Positions 9,301 to 17,117 of a stretch of DNA of 35,441 nucleotides are shown piece by piece; position 1 is the stretch's first letter, and each line of letters begins with the position of its first letter. The notes under the pieces are model-generated. The model was not told where the DNA came from, did no database searches, and worked only from the letters and a program-made list of their open reading frames with translations. Source of the stretch: an uncultured Granulosicoccaceae bacterium. GTDB taxonomy: Bacteria > Pseudomonadota > Gammaproteobacteria > Granulosicoccales > Granulosicoccaceae. Position numbers and translations under genes: made by a program. The DNA is taken from the NCBI GenBank assembly GCA_938035125.1, contig CALHNS010000070.1, forward strand, positions 1-35,441, in the 5' to 3' direction.

Positions 9301-10260
9301 ACATTGCGTGCTAGCTTGTCGGGTCGAGAAAGCGAAGTCAGCGCGCTGCAAGGTGAGGTGGGTTCAGCTCAAGATCGCGTTAGTGCTCTTGAGAGTGAAC
9401 TTGCAAACGCCGAAGGCACAGTGGGGTCGTTGGAAGGCGAATTGGCTGGCGCTCAAAGCCGTGTTGCAGAGCTTGAGGCGGCTGTTAGTGGTTCAGAATC
9501 TAAAATTTCGGAGCTGATGGCAGAGATCGACGCTTTGGATTCTAAGCTTAATGAAGACACGGATGCGTTGCGTTCGCAACTGGCCTCTGTTGATACTGAG
9601 AAAATGGTACTAACAGAAGAGCTTGAGCAGGCGCGCGCCAGTGCCGATCAGCTATCAGGTGACTTAGACAGTGCGAAGGGCGATGTGGATGCATTAACCG
9701 AGCGCTTAACCGCAGCAGATCTGTTGGCTAATGAACAAACCGCCATTGCTGAAAACTTAGCTCGTCGTCTGGCTGACATAGAAAATCAATCATCGTCTGC
9801 GGCTGATGAAGCCAATAGCTTGCGCGATCAAATTGAACAGCAGCTTGCTGATGAAGGGGTTGATTCTCCTGATGTCTCAATTCGTGACGACAACAGCATC
9901 GTGATCAATCTGAAAAGTGAAGCCTTGTTCAACTCAGGTCGTGCGCGCTTGAACCCAACGGGTACTCAGCTGGTTGGTCAAGTCGCTAACGTGTTGAATA
10001 ACCTAGATAAGCAAGTCGTGGTTGAAGGCCATACTGACAGCATTCCTGTTTCAGGTGACTTACTGGCTGTTTTCCCAAGTAACTGGGAATTATCGGTCGC
10101 AAGAGCTGCTAACACGGTTAATTTCTTGCAATCTCAAGGCAGTGTCGACCCCGCTCGATTGTCTGCATTAGGTTTCGGCGAGCACCGTCCGGTAGCTTCA
10201 AATGAGAACAGAGAAGGCCGAGCGCTTAATCGACGCGTAGAAATAGTGGTTAAACCATAA
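6316..10260 (+). CDS. Giant membrane-anchored coiled-coil protein with C-terminal OmpA/MotB peptidoglycan-binding domain
   Basis: Protein of 1314 residues. After a short basic N-terminus there is one membrane segment (about 17-35), then over 1100 residues of Glu/Ala/Leu-rich predicted coiled coil. Inside it are sixteen contiguous 14-residue repeats (residues 761-984, consensus GRVGELEGELAAAT). Two related segments with NFRxANxELAVQL lie at about 589 and 642. The C-terminus (about 1193-1314) is an OmpA/MotB domain with VEGHTDS, FPSNWELSVARA and LNRRVEI, which in this family binds diaminopimelate in peptidoglycan. By topology the coil is periplasmic. The ATG at 6316 has AGGA 8 nt upstream; the frame is open further upstream but without an equally good start. 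The function is not known to me; a cell-wall tether or spacer is likely. It is monocistronic, with its own terminator. Confidence 0.88.
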   Translation: MFRDFEKAPSKSSYQLKFILAGLAAFALLMSLLSFNRLGNKVEATAQTTTELENELESRNQELEIANSQLQETIAQLEQSEAKFGEADSQILSLKSGVDDSAAQLLAAQARVDELTTEIAAREAALDAIGADKLSVDEQLAAMTAERDALLAELDAAKQTIESGMADQEEVMAGVDDIVKGMELRIAELESELDGAKQAGAEEAQSAIAAQESELAAEIASRDALIAQRDAQIAALKAESENALASASSRVQSLMQSSSNTSFDLENAQNSYQTLLGSYDIDTSALSAEAGELEARRDLLAQQVEQLQDRVSTAEIELEIAQSAIADTEAKLSEAESNLSATTDALTAAESSASELAIAAESGSEAANQLALLQADVEARTSEHQSELSDLQATFGEELATLQTEMADLTAARDALQAERDALAGEVETLTGERDELAAAQEALIAEGAEALSAVEADKSIALAQLDLANTDITKFSDESIALSAEIGELEVRMETANATIETLNADLTAKAAELEALNAANEELDAALAEAKALGDSQAAELASASTSMDELKAELEKANDPADIQALEAEISDYAAQTESFDLRLNNFRAANDELAVQLRAAKAALAESDAKAAEVQAAADAAAGDSSAQLGALESRLSNFRLANKELAVQLASAKTAADGLSTESAALTSERDSLMADKDSLTAEIQAMTAERDTLAAELASMTEARDGVAGELDNERGNVVGLEARVGELEGELAELGTNSSDTVTGLNTELEGARGRIGELEAEVGDANARIGSIEGELAAAQGRVGELEGELLAATDRIGELDGELTSASGRIGELTEELNAASGVTGELTGELESTAGRVGELEGELATATGRVGELEGELAAATGRVGELEGELATATSRIGDLDGELGSTSGRVGELEGELVAATGRVGELEGELAAATGRVGELEGELGSASGRVGELEGELATATGRVGELEGELAAAQGELGDLEAQLGSVQGENAETTGLLATLRASLSGRESEVSALQGEVGSAQDRVSALESELANAEGTVGSLEGELAGAQSRVAELEAAVSGSESKISELMAEIDALDSKLNEDTDALRSQLASVDTEKMVLTEELEQARASADQLSGDLDSAKGDVDALTERLTAADLLANEQTAIAENLARRLADIENQSSSAADEANSLRDQIEQQLADEGVDSPDVSIRDDNSIVINLKSEALFNSGRARLNPTGTQLVGQVANVLNNLDKQVVVEGHTDSIPVSGDLLAVFPSNWELSVARAANTVNFLQSQGSVDPARLSALGFGEHRPVASNENREGRALNRRVEIVVKP
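8596..9267 (+). repeat. Sixteen tandem 42-bp coding repeats (14 residues each)
   Basis: Within the coiled-coil gene, sixteen 42-bp units encode variants of GRVGELEGELAAAT. Ten begin with GRVGELEGEL or differ from it by one or two residues. Most third codon positions vary (Leu as cta, ctt, ttg or tta; Gly as ggt, ggc or gga), so the protein repeat is conserved better than the DNA. Units 1, 2, 4-6, 10 and 16 are the most divergent. Fourteen residues equal two heptads, with Leu/Val at core positions and Gly at fixed positions. Confidence 0.95.
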
Positions 10261-10284
10261 AACCTACTCGTTAACGCAAAGACG

Positions 10285-10318
10285 CAACGGCCGGTTTTTA
10301 CCGGCCGTTGTCGTTTTT
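10285..10318 (+). terminator. Intrinsic terminator after the OmpA coiled-coil gene
   Basis: A perfect 10-bp stem, CAACGGCCGG (10285-10294) and CCGGCCGTTG (10301-10310), closes a TTTTTA loop and is followed by TCGTTTTT. It begins 25 bp after the stop codon and separates this gene from ubiX. Confidence 0.92.
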
Positions 10319-10337
10319 AGGGCAGTATGAATTAAGC

Positions 10338-10952
10338 ATGGAATATACGAAAACAGTTGCTGTTGCTCTCACCGGGGCGTCGGGCATTCAATACGGTTTA
10401 CGGTTAATAGACTGTTTGGTGCAAGCCAACTGCGAGGTGTACGTCTTAATGTCGAAACCCGCCAGGGTGGTAATGGGTATGGACACCGACATTCCTGTGC
10501 CAGCAAGAACATCGGATGTAGAAAAAGAATTTAGCCAGCGTTACAACGCATCACCCGGACAATTAAAAGCCTTTGGGCAAGAGCAATGGACAGCGCCCGT
10601 GGCCAGTGGCTCTGGCGTGCCAGATTCGATGGTGGTATGCCCTTGCACCACAGGCACCTTAGCGGCCATTGCGGCAGGTAATTGCAATAACTTATTAGAA
10701 CGTGCCGCTGATGTGGTGCTAAAAGAGCGCAAGCAGCTGATTATCATGCCGCGCGAAATGCCGTTCTCCACCATCCATTTAGAGAATATGCTGCGATTGG
10801 CAAACGCTGGCGCTGTCATAATGCCTCCCAATCCTGCGTTCTATCAGCGCCCCAAAACCATCGATGAATTGATTGATTTTGTGGTGGCGCGCGTGATGGA
10901 TCAGCTGGAGGTTCCGCAAACCTTAATGCCACGCTGGGGTATTGATGACTGA
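10338..10952 (+). CDS. ubiX: Flavin prenyltransferase UbiX
   Basis: Makes prenylated FMN, the cofactor that UbiD decarboxylases need in ubiquinone synthesis. The 204-residue protein has the UbiX start TVAVALTGASGIQYGLRL (flavin-binding GASG). It also has the PCTTGTLAAIAAGNCNNLLERAADV segment and the LIIMPREMPFSTIHLENM motif with the catalytic-site Arg/Glu. The start is the ATG at 10338; an upstream in-frame TTG would lie inside the terminator stem. AGGG lies about 14 nt upstream, so the binding site is weak. It overlaps the next gene by 8 bp, suggesting coupled translation. No ubiD is in the window. Confidence 0.93.
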   Translation: MEYTKTVAVALTGASGIQYGLRLIDCLVQANCEVYVLMSKPARVVMGMDTDIPVPARTSDVEKEFSQRYNASPGQLKAFGQEQWTAPVASGSGVPDSMVVCPCTTGTLAAIAAGNCNNLLERAADVVLKERKQLIIMPREMPFSTIHLENMLRLANAGAVIMPPNPAFYQRPKTIDELIDFVVARVMDQLEVPQTLMPRWGIDD

Positions 10953-11523
10953 ATTGCCGTTGTTTCCGTTGTCCAGTGTGGTCATGCCAGATGGCATCCT
11001 GCCGCTTCGATTGTTTGAACGGCGTTACCTCGATATGGTGACGGATTGCTTTCGTTCAGGGTCAGGCTTTGGTGTGTGCTTACTAAAAAGCGGGCATGAA
11101 ACCAGTGGCAGTAGCGAGCCTTATCTTCGCGGCACGTCTGTGTCTATTGTCGATTTCGATCAAGGCACCGATGGTTTGTTGCACATTACCGCCAAAGGTG
11201 AGCAAGAATTTCAATTACTGAACCATTGGCAACAAGACGATGGTTTGTTCAGAGGAAAGGTGTCTTATTTGCCTGCACAACCCAGTACAACAATGACAGC
11301 CGATGCCGAAGTGCTTGCACATAAGCTTGAATTGATTTTATCGTACATGGAGCCAAGTATTGAGTACGCTAATAAGCAGCTTGATAACGCGGATTGGGTT
11401 TGTCATCGGTTGCTTGAACTCTTGCCGTTAGACCCACCCAGTAAGATGGAAATTTTGGAGCTTCCTACCAATGCAGAACGTTTGGAAGCCCTAGCTTCTA
11501 TGCGTATTGAGATCAGCCAATAG
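10945..11523 (+). CDS. LON-substrate-binding-domain protein (Lon N-terminal-like, no protease)
   Basis: A 192-residue stand-alone protein resembling the N-terminal substrate-recognition domain of Lon protease (peptidase S16, PUA-like). It opens TELPLFPLSSVVMPDGILPLRLFERRYLDMV, the classic start of the domain. It has VCLLKSGHE and a helical C-terminal half ending in LPLDPPSKMEILELPTNAERLEAL. There is no AAA+ or Ser-Lys protease part. The ATG at 10945 overlaps the end of ubiX; an upstream TTG codon adds only one residue. Relatives are common in proteobacteria, but I know of no firm biochemical role. The overlap with ubiX suggests co-expression only. Confidence 0.85.
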   Translation: MTELPLFPLSSVVMPDGILPLRLFERRYLDMVTDCFRSGSGFGVCLLKSGHETSGSSEPYLRGTSVSIVDFDQGTDGLLHITAKGEQEFQLLNHWQQDDGLFRGKVSYLPAQPSTTMTADAEVLAHKLELILSYMEPSIEYANKQLDNADWVCHRLLELLPLDPPSKMEILELPTNAERLEALASMRIEISQ

Positions 11524-11543
11524 ATTCGATGTTGGCCAGTCTT

Positions 11544-12866
11544 TTACAACGTTATAGCAAAAATTTTAGAATTTCGTGACTGACTGTAACTGGCTTTGCG
11601 ATCTGCGGGTAGGGCGCTCACATCAGCTGGTGTAAATCCTTGTTCAATAAACCAATGTGCGGTTCGCGTGGTGCGAATACATAAAGATTTAGCACCGCGC
11701 TGCTTGGCGATTTTTTGTAACGCTTGCAGTAGCTTTGCTGCGCGCCCACCGCCTTGGTAATCGGGGTGGGTTACTAAACAAGCCACTTCGGCCGTTGCAT
11801 TGGTATCACTTAAGAACAGAGCTGCGCAGGCAACCACACGCCCATCGCGTTCCAATACAGTGAATTCGTTTATATCCAATTCCAACTGTTCTTTCGACCG
11901 TTTTACCAAAGTGCCGTCTAATTGCAAGGGTTCAATCAATTCAATAATGCCGCCCACGTCTTTGATCGTTGCTTGGCGTAAATTCTCAAAACGCTCAGTG
12001 GTTATAAGCGTGCCTGAACCGTCCACAGTAAATAGCTCTCGAAGCAACGCGTTCGGATCAGATTCGGGCAATAGGTGCACGCGATCAACGCCGCGTTCGC
12101 TGGCCGAACAGGCATGGTTGTACGTTCTTGATAAAGGTTCATTAGCCTGAACCCTTGCGCTAGCTATGTTGCGAATTTCCGCCGCATAGGATTCCCGCAG
12201 CCAATCCCCATTGCTGTTTTTAGGCAATTGCGGCACAAACATAACCAATTTGTCCGCACCTAACGCCACCGCTGTTTCAACGGCCACTTCTTCTGCAGGC
12301 AAGTTGAATACTTCGCCAGTTAAAGAATAGCCAGTTGGGGGCAGTATCACTAAATGCCCAGATGCTAACAGCGACTCAATTGAGCGATTTTGAACCTCTC
12401 GCACCGTACCGGTATGTTGAAAATCAACACCTTCGTGCACGCCGTAAGGCCTAGCGGTAATGAAGTTTCCAGAACATACTGATAAGTGCGCGCCAGCCAT
12501 TGGGGTGTTAGGCAGGCCCATAGACAACATCGACTCCAGTTCGCTGCGTACAGAGCCTGCAGCGTCTATCACAGCGGCCAGTGCCGCATCGTCTGTTACA
12601 CGGCGGCCATTATGGAAGGTAGGGCTTTTGCTAAGCCGTGCATCCACATCGGAGCGCAGCCCGAAGCTCAGCACCAGACGCACCCCCAAATGGCTCAAAA
12701 GCGTTAGGTCGTGGGTTAGCGTGCTGAGCAAATCGGTACCCAGCAGCCGATCAGGTACACAGATCACCACGGTTTTGCCACGGTGTTCATTGATATAGGG
12801 CGATGCCTGCCGAAACCAAGCAATGGCTTGATCGGTGTCTAGGGCTGGTTGCTTAGTATCTGGCAC
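11544..12866 (-). CDS. argA: N-acetylglutamate synthase (amino-acid acetyltransferase)
   Basis: First enzyme of arginine biosynthesis: acetyl-CoA plus glutamate gives N-acetylglutamate. The 440-residue protein has the classical ArgA layout. Residues 1-280 form an amino-acid-kinase-like regulatory domain (GKTVVICVPDRLLG, LLSHLGVRLVLSFG), which in this family binds arginine for feedback inhibition. Residues about 295-440 are a GNAT domain with HPDYQGGGRAAKLL as the acetyl-CoA loop and RTTRTAHWFIEQGF. The start is GTG at 12866; no strong Shine-Dalgarno is visible and no ATG is better placed. It converges on the LON-domain gene (20-bp gap) and diverges from the tandem HtrA gene. Confidence 0.94.
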   Translation of the reverse strand: MPDTKQPALDTDQAIAWFRQASPYINEHRGKTVVICVPDRLLGTDLLSTLTHDLTLLSHLGVRLVLSFGLRSDVDARLSKSPTFHNGRRVTDDAALAAVIDAAGSVRSELESMLSMGLPNTPMAGAHLSVCSGNFITARPYGVHEGVDFQHTGTVREVQNRSIESLLASGHLVILPPTGYSLTGEVFNLPAEEVAVETAVALGADKLVMFVPQLPKNSNGDWLRESYAAEIRNIASARVQANEPLSRTYNHACSASERGVDRVHLLPESDPNALLRELFTVDGSGTLITTERFENLRQATIKDVGGIIELIEPLQLDGTLVKRSKEQLELDINEFTVLERDGRVVACAALFLSDTNATAEVACLVTHPDYQGGGRAAKLLQALQKIAKQRGAKSLCIRTTRTAHWFIEQGFTPADVSALPADRKASYSQSRNSKIFAITL

Positions 12867-13000
12867 GAAGTTGGAGGGAGAATTCTTAAGTTACCTGATA
12901 CCCTAGCAAGAAGCGGTGGCAATAGGCCAATTTAGTCGATATGGCATGGTCTGCGCTGCGTATAAGTTTGATGTGATTTTATTTCAATTCAGGTACAAAA

Positions 13001-15841
13001 ATGACCTTCAGTTGCACAGCCCGACTGCGCTCGCTTTTTCGCAGATCGACCCCATTCGGCACAGTAGTGCTTATTTTGAGCGCAGTTTTAGCCCCCGGTG
13101 CCTACGGCCAAGACGATTCATGGGCCCAGACTGTGTCAAAAGCCGCCAATTCGGTGGTTTCGATTCAATTGTCTCAACTCAGAAATTTTAACGATGCGCG
13201 CCAGGGCAATACCAGCGCCACCGGTTTTGTCGTCGATGCTGAGCGTGGAATCATTTTGACCAATCGGCATGTCGTGGGCGCAGGCCCCATAAGGTTGTCG
13301 GCAACGTTTCAAAATCAGGAGCGGGTGAACGCGGTGCCGTTATACCGAGACCCGGTGCACGACTTCGCGTTCATTCGTTATGACACATCCGAAATTGAAT
13401 ACGCGCAGCCACATTCACTGGCGCTTCGGCCCGATAAAGTAAAAACGGGTATGAACATTCGAGTTATCGGCAGTGATGGCGGCGAGCAGCTCTCAATTTT
13501 GAATGGCACGATTGCAAGACTTGATCGCGAAGTGCCTAGCTACGGTCGCTATGGGTACAACGACTTTAATACATTTTATTTACAAGCCGCATCGTCCACA
13601 TCGGGTGGCAGTTCGGGTTCCCCTGTTATCGATTTTGACGGTGATGTGGTAGCACTGAATGCAGCGGCTAACAGTAAAACCGCCAGTAGTTTTTTCCTAC
13701 CCTTGTACAGAATTCAGCATGCATTGGAAAAACTGCAAGCCAACGAACCGATTCATCGTGGCAGTTTGCAAACCGTGTTTCAGCATCGCCCATTTCGTGA
13801 GCTATTGCGCCTAGGCTTAGATCCTGAAGTGGAACAACGCGCTAGAGAAGATAACCCCAACACCAGCGGCATGATGTTAGTGGGCCAGGTCATGGTCGGT
13901 GGTGTTGCTGAAGGTGTGTTGATAGAAGGCGATGTGTTGGTGGAAATCAACGGCAACATGATTACTGATTTTGTTGAACTTGAAGATACATTAGACAAAG
14001 CCGTTGACGATACGGTTGAAATAACGGTGGTTCGCCAAGGCAAATCAGTAACTGTGCAATCTCTGGTGGCAAATCTTCATAACATTGAACCCAAACGTTA
14101 TATAGAAATGGGTGACAGCATCTTGCAAAATTTGTCCATTCAACACATACGAGCCATGGCGCGTGGTGGCAATGGTGTGGTGGTGGCCGATGGCGGGTAT
14201 CACTTTGACCGTGCAGGGGTGCCTCGTGGTTCGGTTATAACGTCAGTGCGTGATCAACCCATTAATAACATCGATGACTTTCTAAATGCAGTGGCTGCCA
14301 CACCCCAAGATGAGAAACTTCGCTTAGGATTTTACCGCCCTGGTAGCGAGTACGTGTCTCGTGTTGCTCAATTAGATATGAACGCACGATGGTTTGGCCA
14401 CAAAGATTGTTCAAGAGTAGACGATGCAAGATTTTGGGATTGCCAATCGGTAAGTTTAGATCGAGCGGCCTCAACGAAAACACCTCCAGAGTTAGAAGTA
14501 CCGAGTTATCAAGATCCCATACTGTCTAAAGTGGGGCCTTCGATGGTGTCGGTAAAATTCAGTATCCCCTTTCATGCTGACAACGTGTACGCCAGTAACT
14601 TTAATGGCACTGGCATGATTGTCGATGCCGAGCTTGGTTTAGTTTCTGTAGATCGTAATACGGTGCCAGTGGGTGTAGGGGATGCCGAAATTACTTTCTT
14701 TGGCTCAACGCCCTTAAAAGCCGAAGTGGTTTTTCTGCACCCGCGCCATAACGTTGCGCTATTGCAATACGACCCTAAGGCGTTAGGTGATGCATCGGTT
14801 CAAGCCATGCAATTTGCCGATCCAAGCTATGCGCCCGAAGGCAACCTTTCTATCGTGGGCTATGCACAGGCGGGCACGTTACGAACGCTTTCCATCGATG
14901 CCATGAATGACACCATTATTGGTTTACGCGTGCCGTCATTACCGCGTTTTCAGCAAACGCCAACCGATGCGTTTGATATCCCGAATTTACCCGATGCGTT
15001 AGGTGGCCCGATCGTGGATGAAACAGGGCGGGTAGTGGCGGTAAGAATGAGTTTTGCTTTTGAAGACGGCCGTGAAATTATTCAACAAGATTATGCGCTG
15101 CCTGCCTCGGTGTTAGCAGAGAGTGTGCGACTGTTTAAATCAGGTGAACCTTATCGCTCTATCGATGCTCGATTGTCTTATAGGTCTTTAGCCACGGCCA
15201 GAGAATGGGGTTTGTCGAATAGATGGTTGCGTCGTTACAACGAATTACAAGCCGATAAGCGTCGGGTCATTTACGTTGAGCAAGTGGTACCCAGTACAGC
15301 AACCGCTGAAGTACTTAAACCGGGTGATGTCATCTTAGCCGTTGATGGTGAGCTGGTTACTGGCATGTTGGACTTAGAACTTCGCTCTCAGTTAGACATA
15401 GTCTCACTAACCGTGCTATCCGGAGGCAGTGAGCAGGAGATTAGCTTGCAAACGGGTCAACTCAATGTGCAAGGAACTGATCGCATGGTGAGCTGGGGTG
15501 GTGCGCTGTTTCAAGAGCCGATGGATACCATCGGATATTTTAAATCGGTTGATTTCCCTGGTGTGTACATTGCTGATACCGATGAAGGCTCGCCAGCGTT
15601 ATGGGATGGGTTATATCGAAACCGATTTGTTACCGCTGTTGATGGTGAACCGGTGAATAATTTGGATGATTTATTGAATCTTGTTACTCGCAAAAAGCAA
15701 GATGAAATCACTCGCTTGTCGCTCATTTCAATGAGCGGGCGCAAGAGCATAGTAACGGTAGAGCCCGAATATAACTTCTGGCCAACCTTCGAAGTGCGTC
15801 GTACCGAGCAACAATGGCAACGCATTAACTTTGCTGAATAA
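13001..15841 (+). CDS. Tandem HtrA-like serine protease (one active and one degenerate protease domain, about four PDZ)
   Basis: Predicted periplasmic HtrA/Deg-type protease of 946 residues, about twice DegP. A signal peptide (1-36, ending GAYGQ) leads to protease domain 1 (about 43-245). Its triad is His90 (TNRHVV), Asp121 (HDFAF) and Ser205 in GGSSGSPV. Two PDZ-like domains follow (about 285-358 and 375-460). A second protease-like fold (about 505-710) has lost the triad: Asn553 for His, Asn584 for Asp, Leu667 for Ser in ALGGPIV. Two more PDZ-like domains end it (about 735-815 and 835-920). This layout and the GSSGSPV active site resemble eukaryotic Nma111/Deg7 more than DegP/DegS. The ATG at 13001 has AGGT 6 nt upstream. 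The domain borders are my estimates. Confidence 0.88.
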   Translation: MTFSCTARLRSLFRRSTPFGTVVLILSAVLAPGAYGQDDSWAQTVSKAANSVVSIQLSQLRNFNDARQGNTSATGFVVDAERGIILTNRHVVGAGPIRLSATFQNQERVNAVPLYRDPVHDFAFIRYDTSEIEYAQPHSLALRPDKVKTGMNIRVIGSDGGEQLSILNGTIARLDREVPSYGRYGYNDFNTFYLQAASSTSGGSSGSPVIDFDGDVVALNAAANSKTASSFFLPLYRIQHALEKLQANEPIHRGSLQTVFQHRPFRELLRLGLDPEVEQRAREDNPNTSGMMLVGQVMVGGVAEGVLIEGDVLVEINGNMITDFVELEDTLDKAVDDTVEITVVRQGKSVTVQSLVANLHNIEPKRYIEMGDSILQNLSIQHIRAMARGGNGVVVADGGYHFDRAGVPRGSVITSVRDQPINNIDDFLNAVAATPQDEKLRLGFYRPGSEYVSRVAQLDMNARWFGHKDCSRVDDARFWDCQSVSLDRAASTKTPPELEVPSYQDPILSKVGPSMVSVKFSIPFHADNVYASNFNGTGMIVDAELGLVSVDRNTVPVGVGDAEITFFGSTPLKAEVVFLHPRHNVALLQYDPKALGDASVQAMQFADPSYAPEGNLSIVGYAQAGTLRTLSIDAMNDTIIGLRVPSLPRFQQTPTDAFDIPNLPDALGGPIVDETGRVVAVRMSFAFEDGREIIQQDYALPASVLAESVRLFKSGEPYRSIDARLSYRSLATAREWGLSNRWLRRYNELQADKRRVIYVEQVVPSTATAEVLKPGDVILAVDGELVTGMLDLELRSQLDIVSLTVLSGGSEQEISLQTGQLNVQGTDRMVSWGGALFQEPMDTIGYFKSVDFPGVYIADTDEGSPALWDGLYRNRFVTAVDGEPVNNLDDLLNLVTRKKQDEITRLSLISMSGRKSIVTVEPEYNFWPTFEVRRTEQQWQRINFAE

Positions 15842-15880
15842 CTAACTTGCCGAACAACCGACTATGCAGGGTATACCGGA

Positions 15881-17113
15881 TTGAACAAACCTGAATTTGA
15901 TGCTGATGTCGTGGTGGTTGGCGGCGGCATGGTGGGTGGTCTACTTGCTGCTGCATTAAGCTTAGATAAGTCACTGCGTATAGTCGTGCTTGAAAGCGCT
16001 GAACCTACCCCTTTTGATCCGGGTAGCCAGCCGGCTTATGATTTAAGAGTATCGGCATTAAGTATCGCGTCGCGCCGAATGCTAGAAGCTGTTGGTGCGT
16101 GGGATGGCATCGAATCACGACGTGCATGCCCCTACCGCGACTTATCTGTGTGGGATGGAGAAGTCGGTGGGCGAACCGATTTTCACGCACGTGATGCCGG
16201 GGTGCCAGAGCTAGGATACATTGTAGAAAATCGTGTGATTCAATTAAGTTTATGGGATCAATTGCAAGCGTTACCTAATGTGGAATGCTATTGCCCAGCA
16301 ACGTTAGAATCCATCGATGCACATGCCGACCATGTAACACTAAAGCTGTTGGGTGCGCCAAAGTCACGATTAAAAGCGCGTTTGGTTGTGGGAGCTGACG
16401 GGGCAAATTCTCTCGTTCGCCAGCAGATGGGCATCAGCATTGAAACCACGCGTTATGAGCAACATGCCTTAGTGGCTAATGTCACCACCGCTTTGCCTCA
16501 GCAACAAATCACTTGGCAACGTTTTGTACCCACGGGCCCGCAAGCCATGTTGCCGTTGTGTGGCTCCAAAGCATCCATTGTTTGGTATCACAACGAAGCT
16601 GAAGTGATTCGGTTAAAAGCGTTAGATGAAGAAGCTTTCATTAGCGAATTGATGGACACTTTCCCGCAAGAATTAGGTGGCATCAATTCAGTTGAAGCGC
16701 GCGCAAGTTTTCCCATTTCAAAAGCCCATGTTGATTCTTACACGGCAAACCGAATTGCTTTGGCTGGTGATGCAGCGCATACCGTGCACCCATTGGCAGG
16801 GCAAGGTGTGAATATCGGGTTGCTGGATGCGGCAGCGCTAGCAGAAACGATTATCAATGCTCAAAAAGCTGAACGCGATATCGGTGCAGCTCAGGTGCTG
16901 GCACGATACGAACGTTGGCGCCGGTTTGAAAATAATCTAATGATTCATTCACTTGATGCTATCCATAAAGCATTTGGCGAACAACCCCAATGGTTTAAAC
17001 AATTGAGAAGCGCTGGTTTAAACACGGTGAACAATGTGCCCTTCGTGCGCAATCGTTTAATGTTACGTGCCATGGGCACAGAGGGTGATTTACCGCAATT
17101 GGCGCGTCTGTAA
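15881..17113 (+). CDS. UbiH/UbiF/UbiI-family FAD monooxygenase (ubiquinone biosynthesis hydroxylase)
   Basis: FAD-dependent aromatic hydroxylase of 410 residues. It has the N-terminal dinucleotide motif VVVGGGMVGGLLAAAL, the VVGADGANSLVR motif, and RIALAGDAAHTVHPLAGQGVNIGLLDA, which together define the ubiquinone hydroxylase family. Which ring position it hydroxylates cannot be read from the motifs, so I give no symbol. The start is TTG at 15881 with AGGG about 9 nt upstream; the nearest ATG upstream is out of frame and the next internal one falls inside the FAD motif. It follows the tandem HtrA gene by 39 bp and is nearly contiguous with the transporter gene, so the three may be cotranscribed. 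Confidence 0.9.
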   Translation: MNKPEFDADVVVVGGGMVGGLLAAALSLDKSLRIVVLESAEPTPFDPGSQPAYDLRVSALSIASRRMLEAVGAWDGIESRRACPYRDLSVWDGEVGGRTDFHARDAGVPELGYIVENRVIQLSLWDQLQALPNVECYCPATLESIDAHADHVTLKLLGAPKSRLKARLVVGADGANSLVRQQMGISIETTRYEQHALVANVTTALPQQQITWQRFVPTGPQAMLPLCGSKASIVWYHNEAEVIRLKALDEEAFISELMDTFPQELGGINSVEARASFPISKAHVDSYTANRIALAGDAAHTVHPLAGQGVNIGLLDAAALAETIINAQKAERDIGAAQVLARYERWRRFENNLMIHSLDAIHKAFGEQPQWFKQLRSAGLNTVNNVPFVRNRLMLRAMGTEGDLPQLARL

Positions 17114-17117
17114 AGCC

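Noticed and set aside
17067..17117. Longer start for the EamA transporter
   Set aside because: It would lie inside the hydroxylase gene and adds a charged, non-membrane extension not usual for the family.
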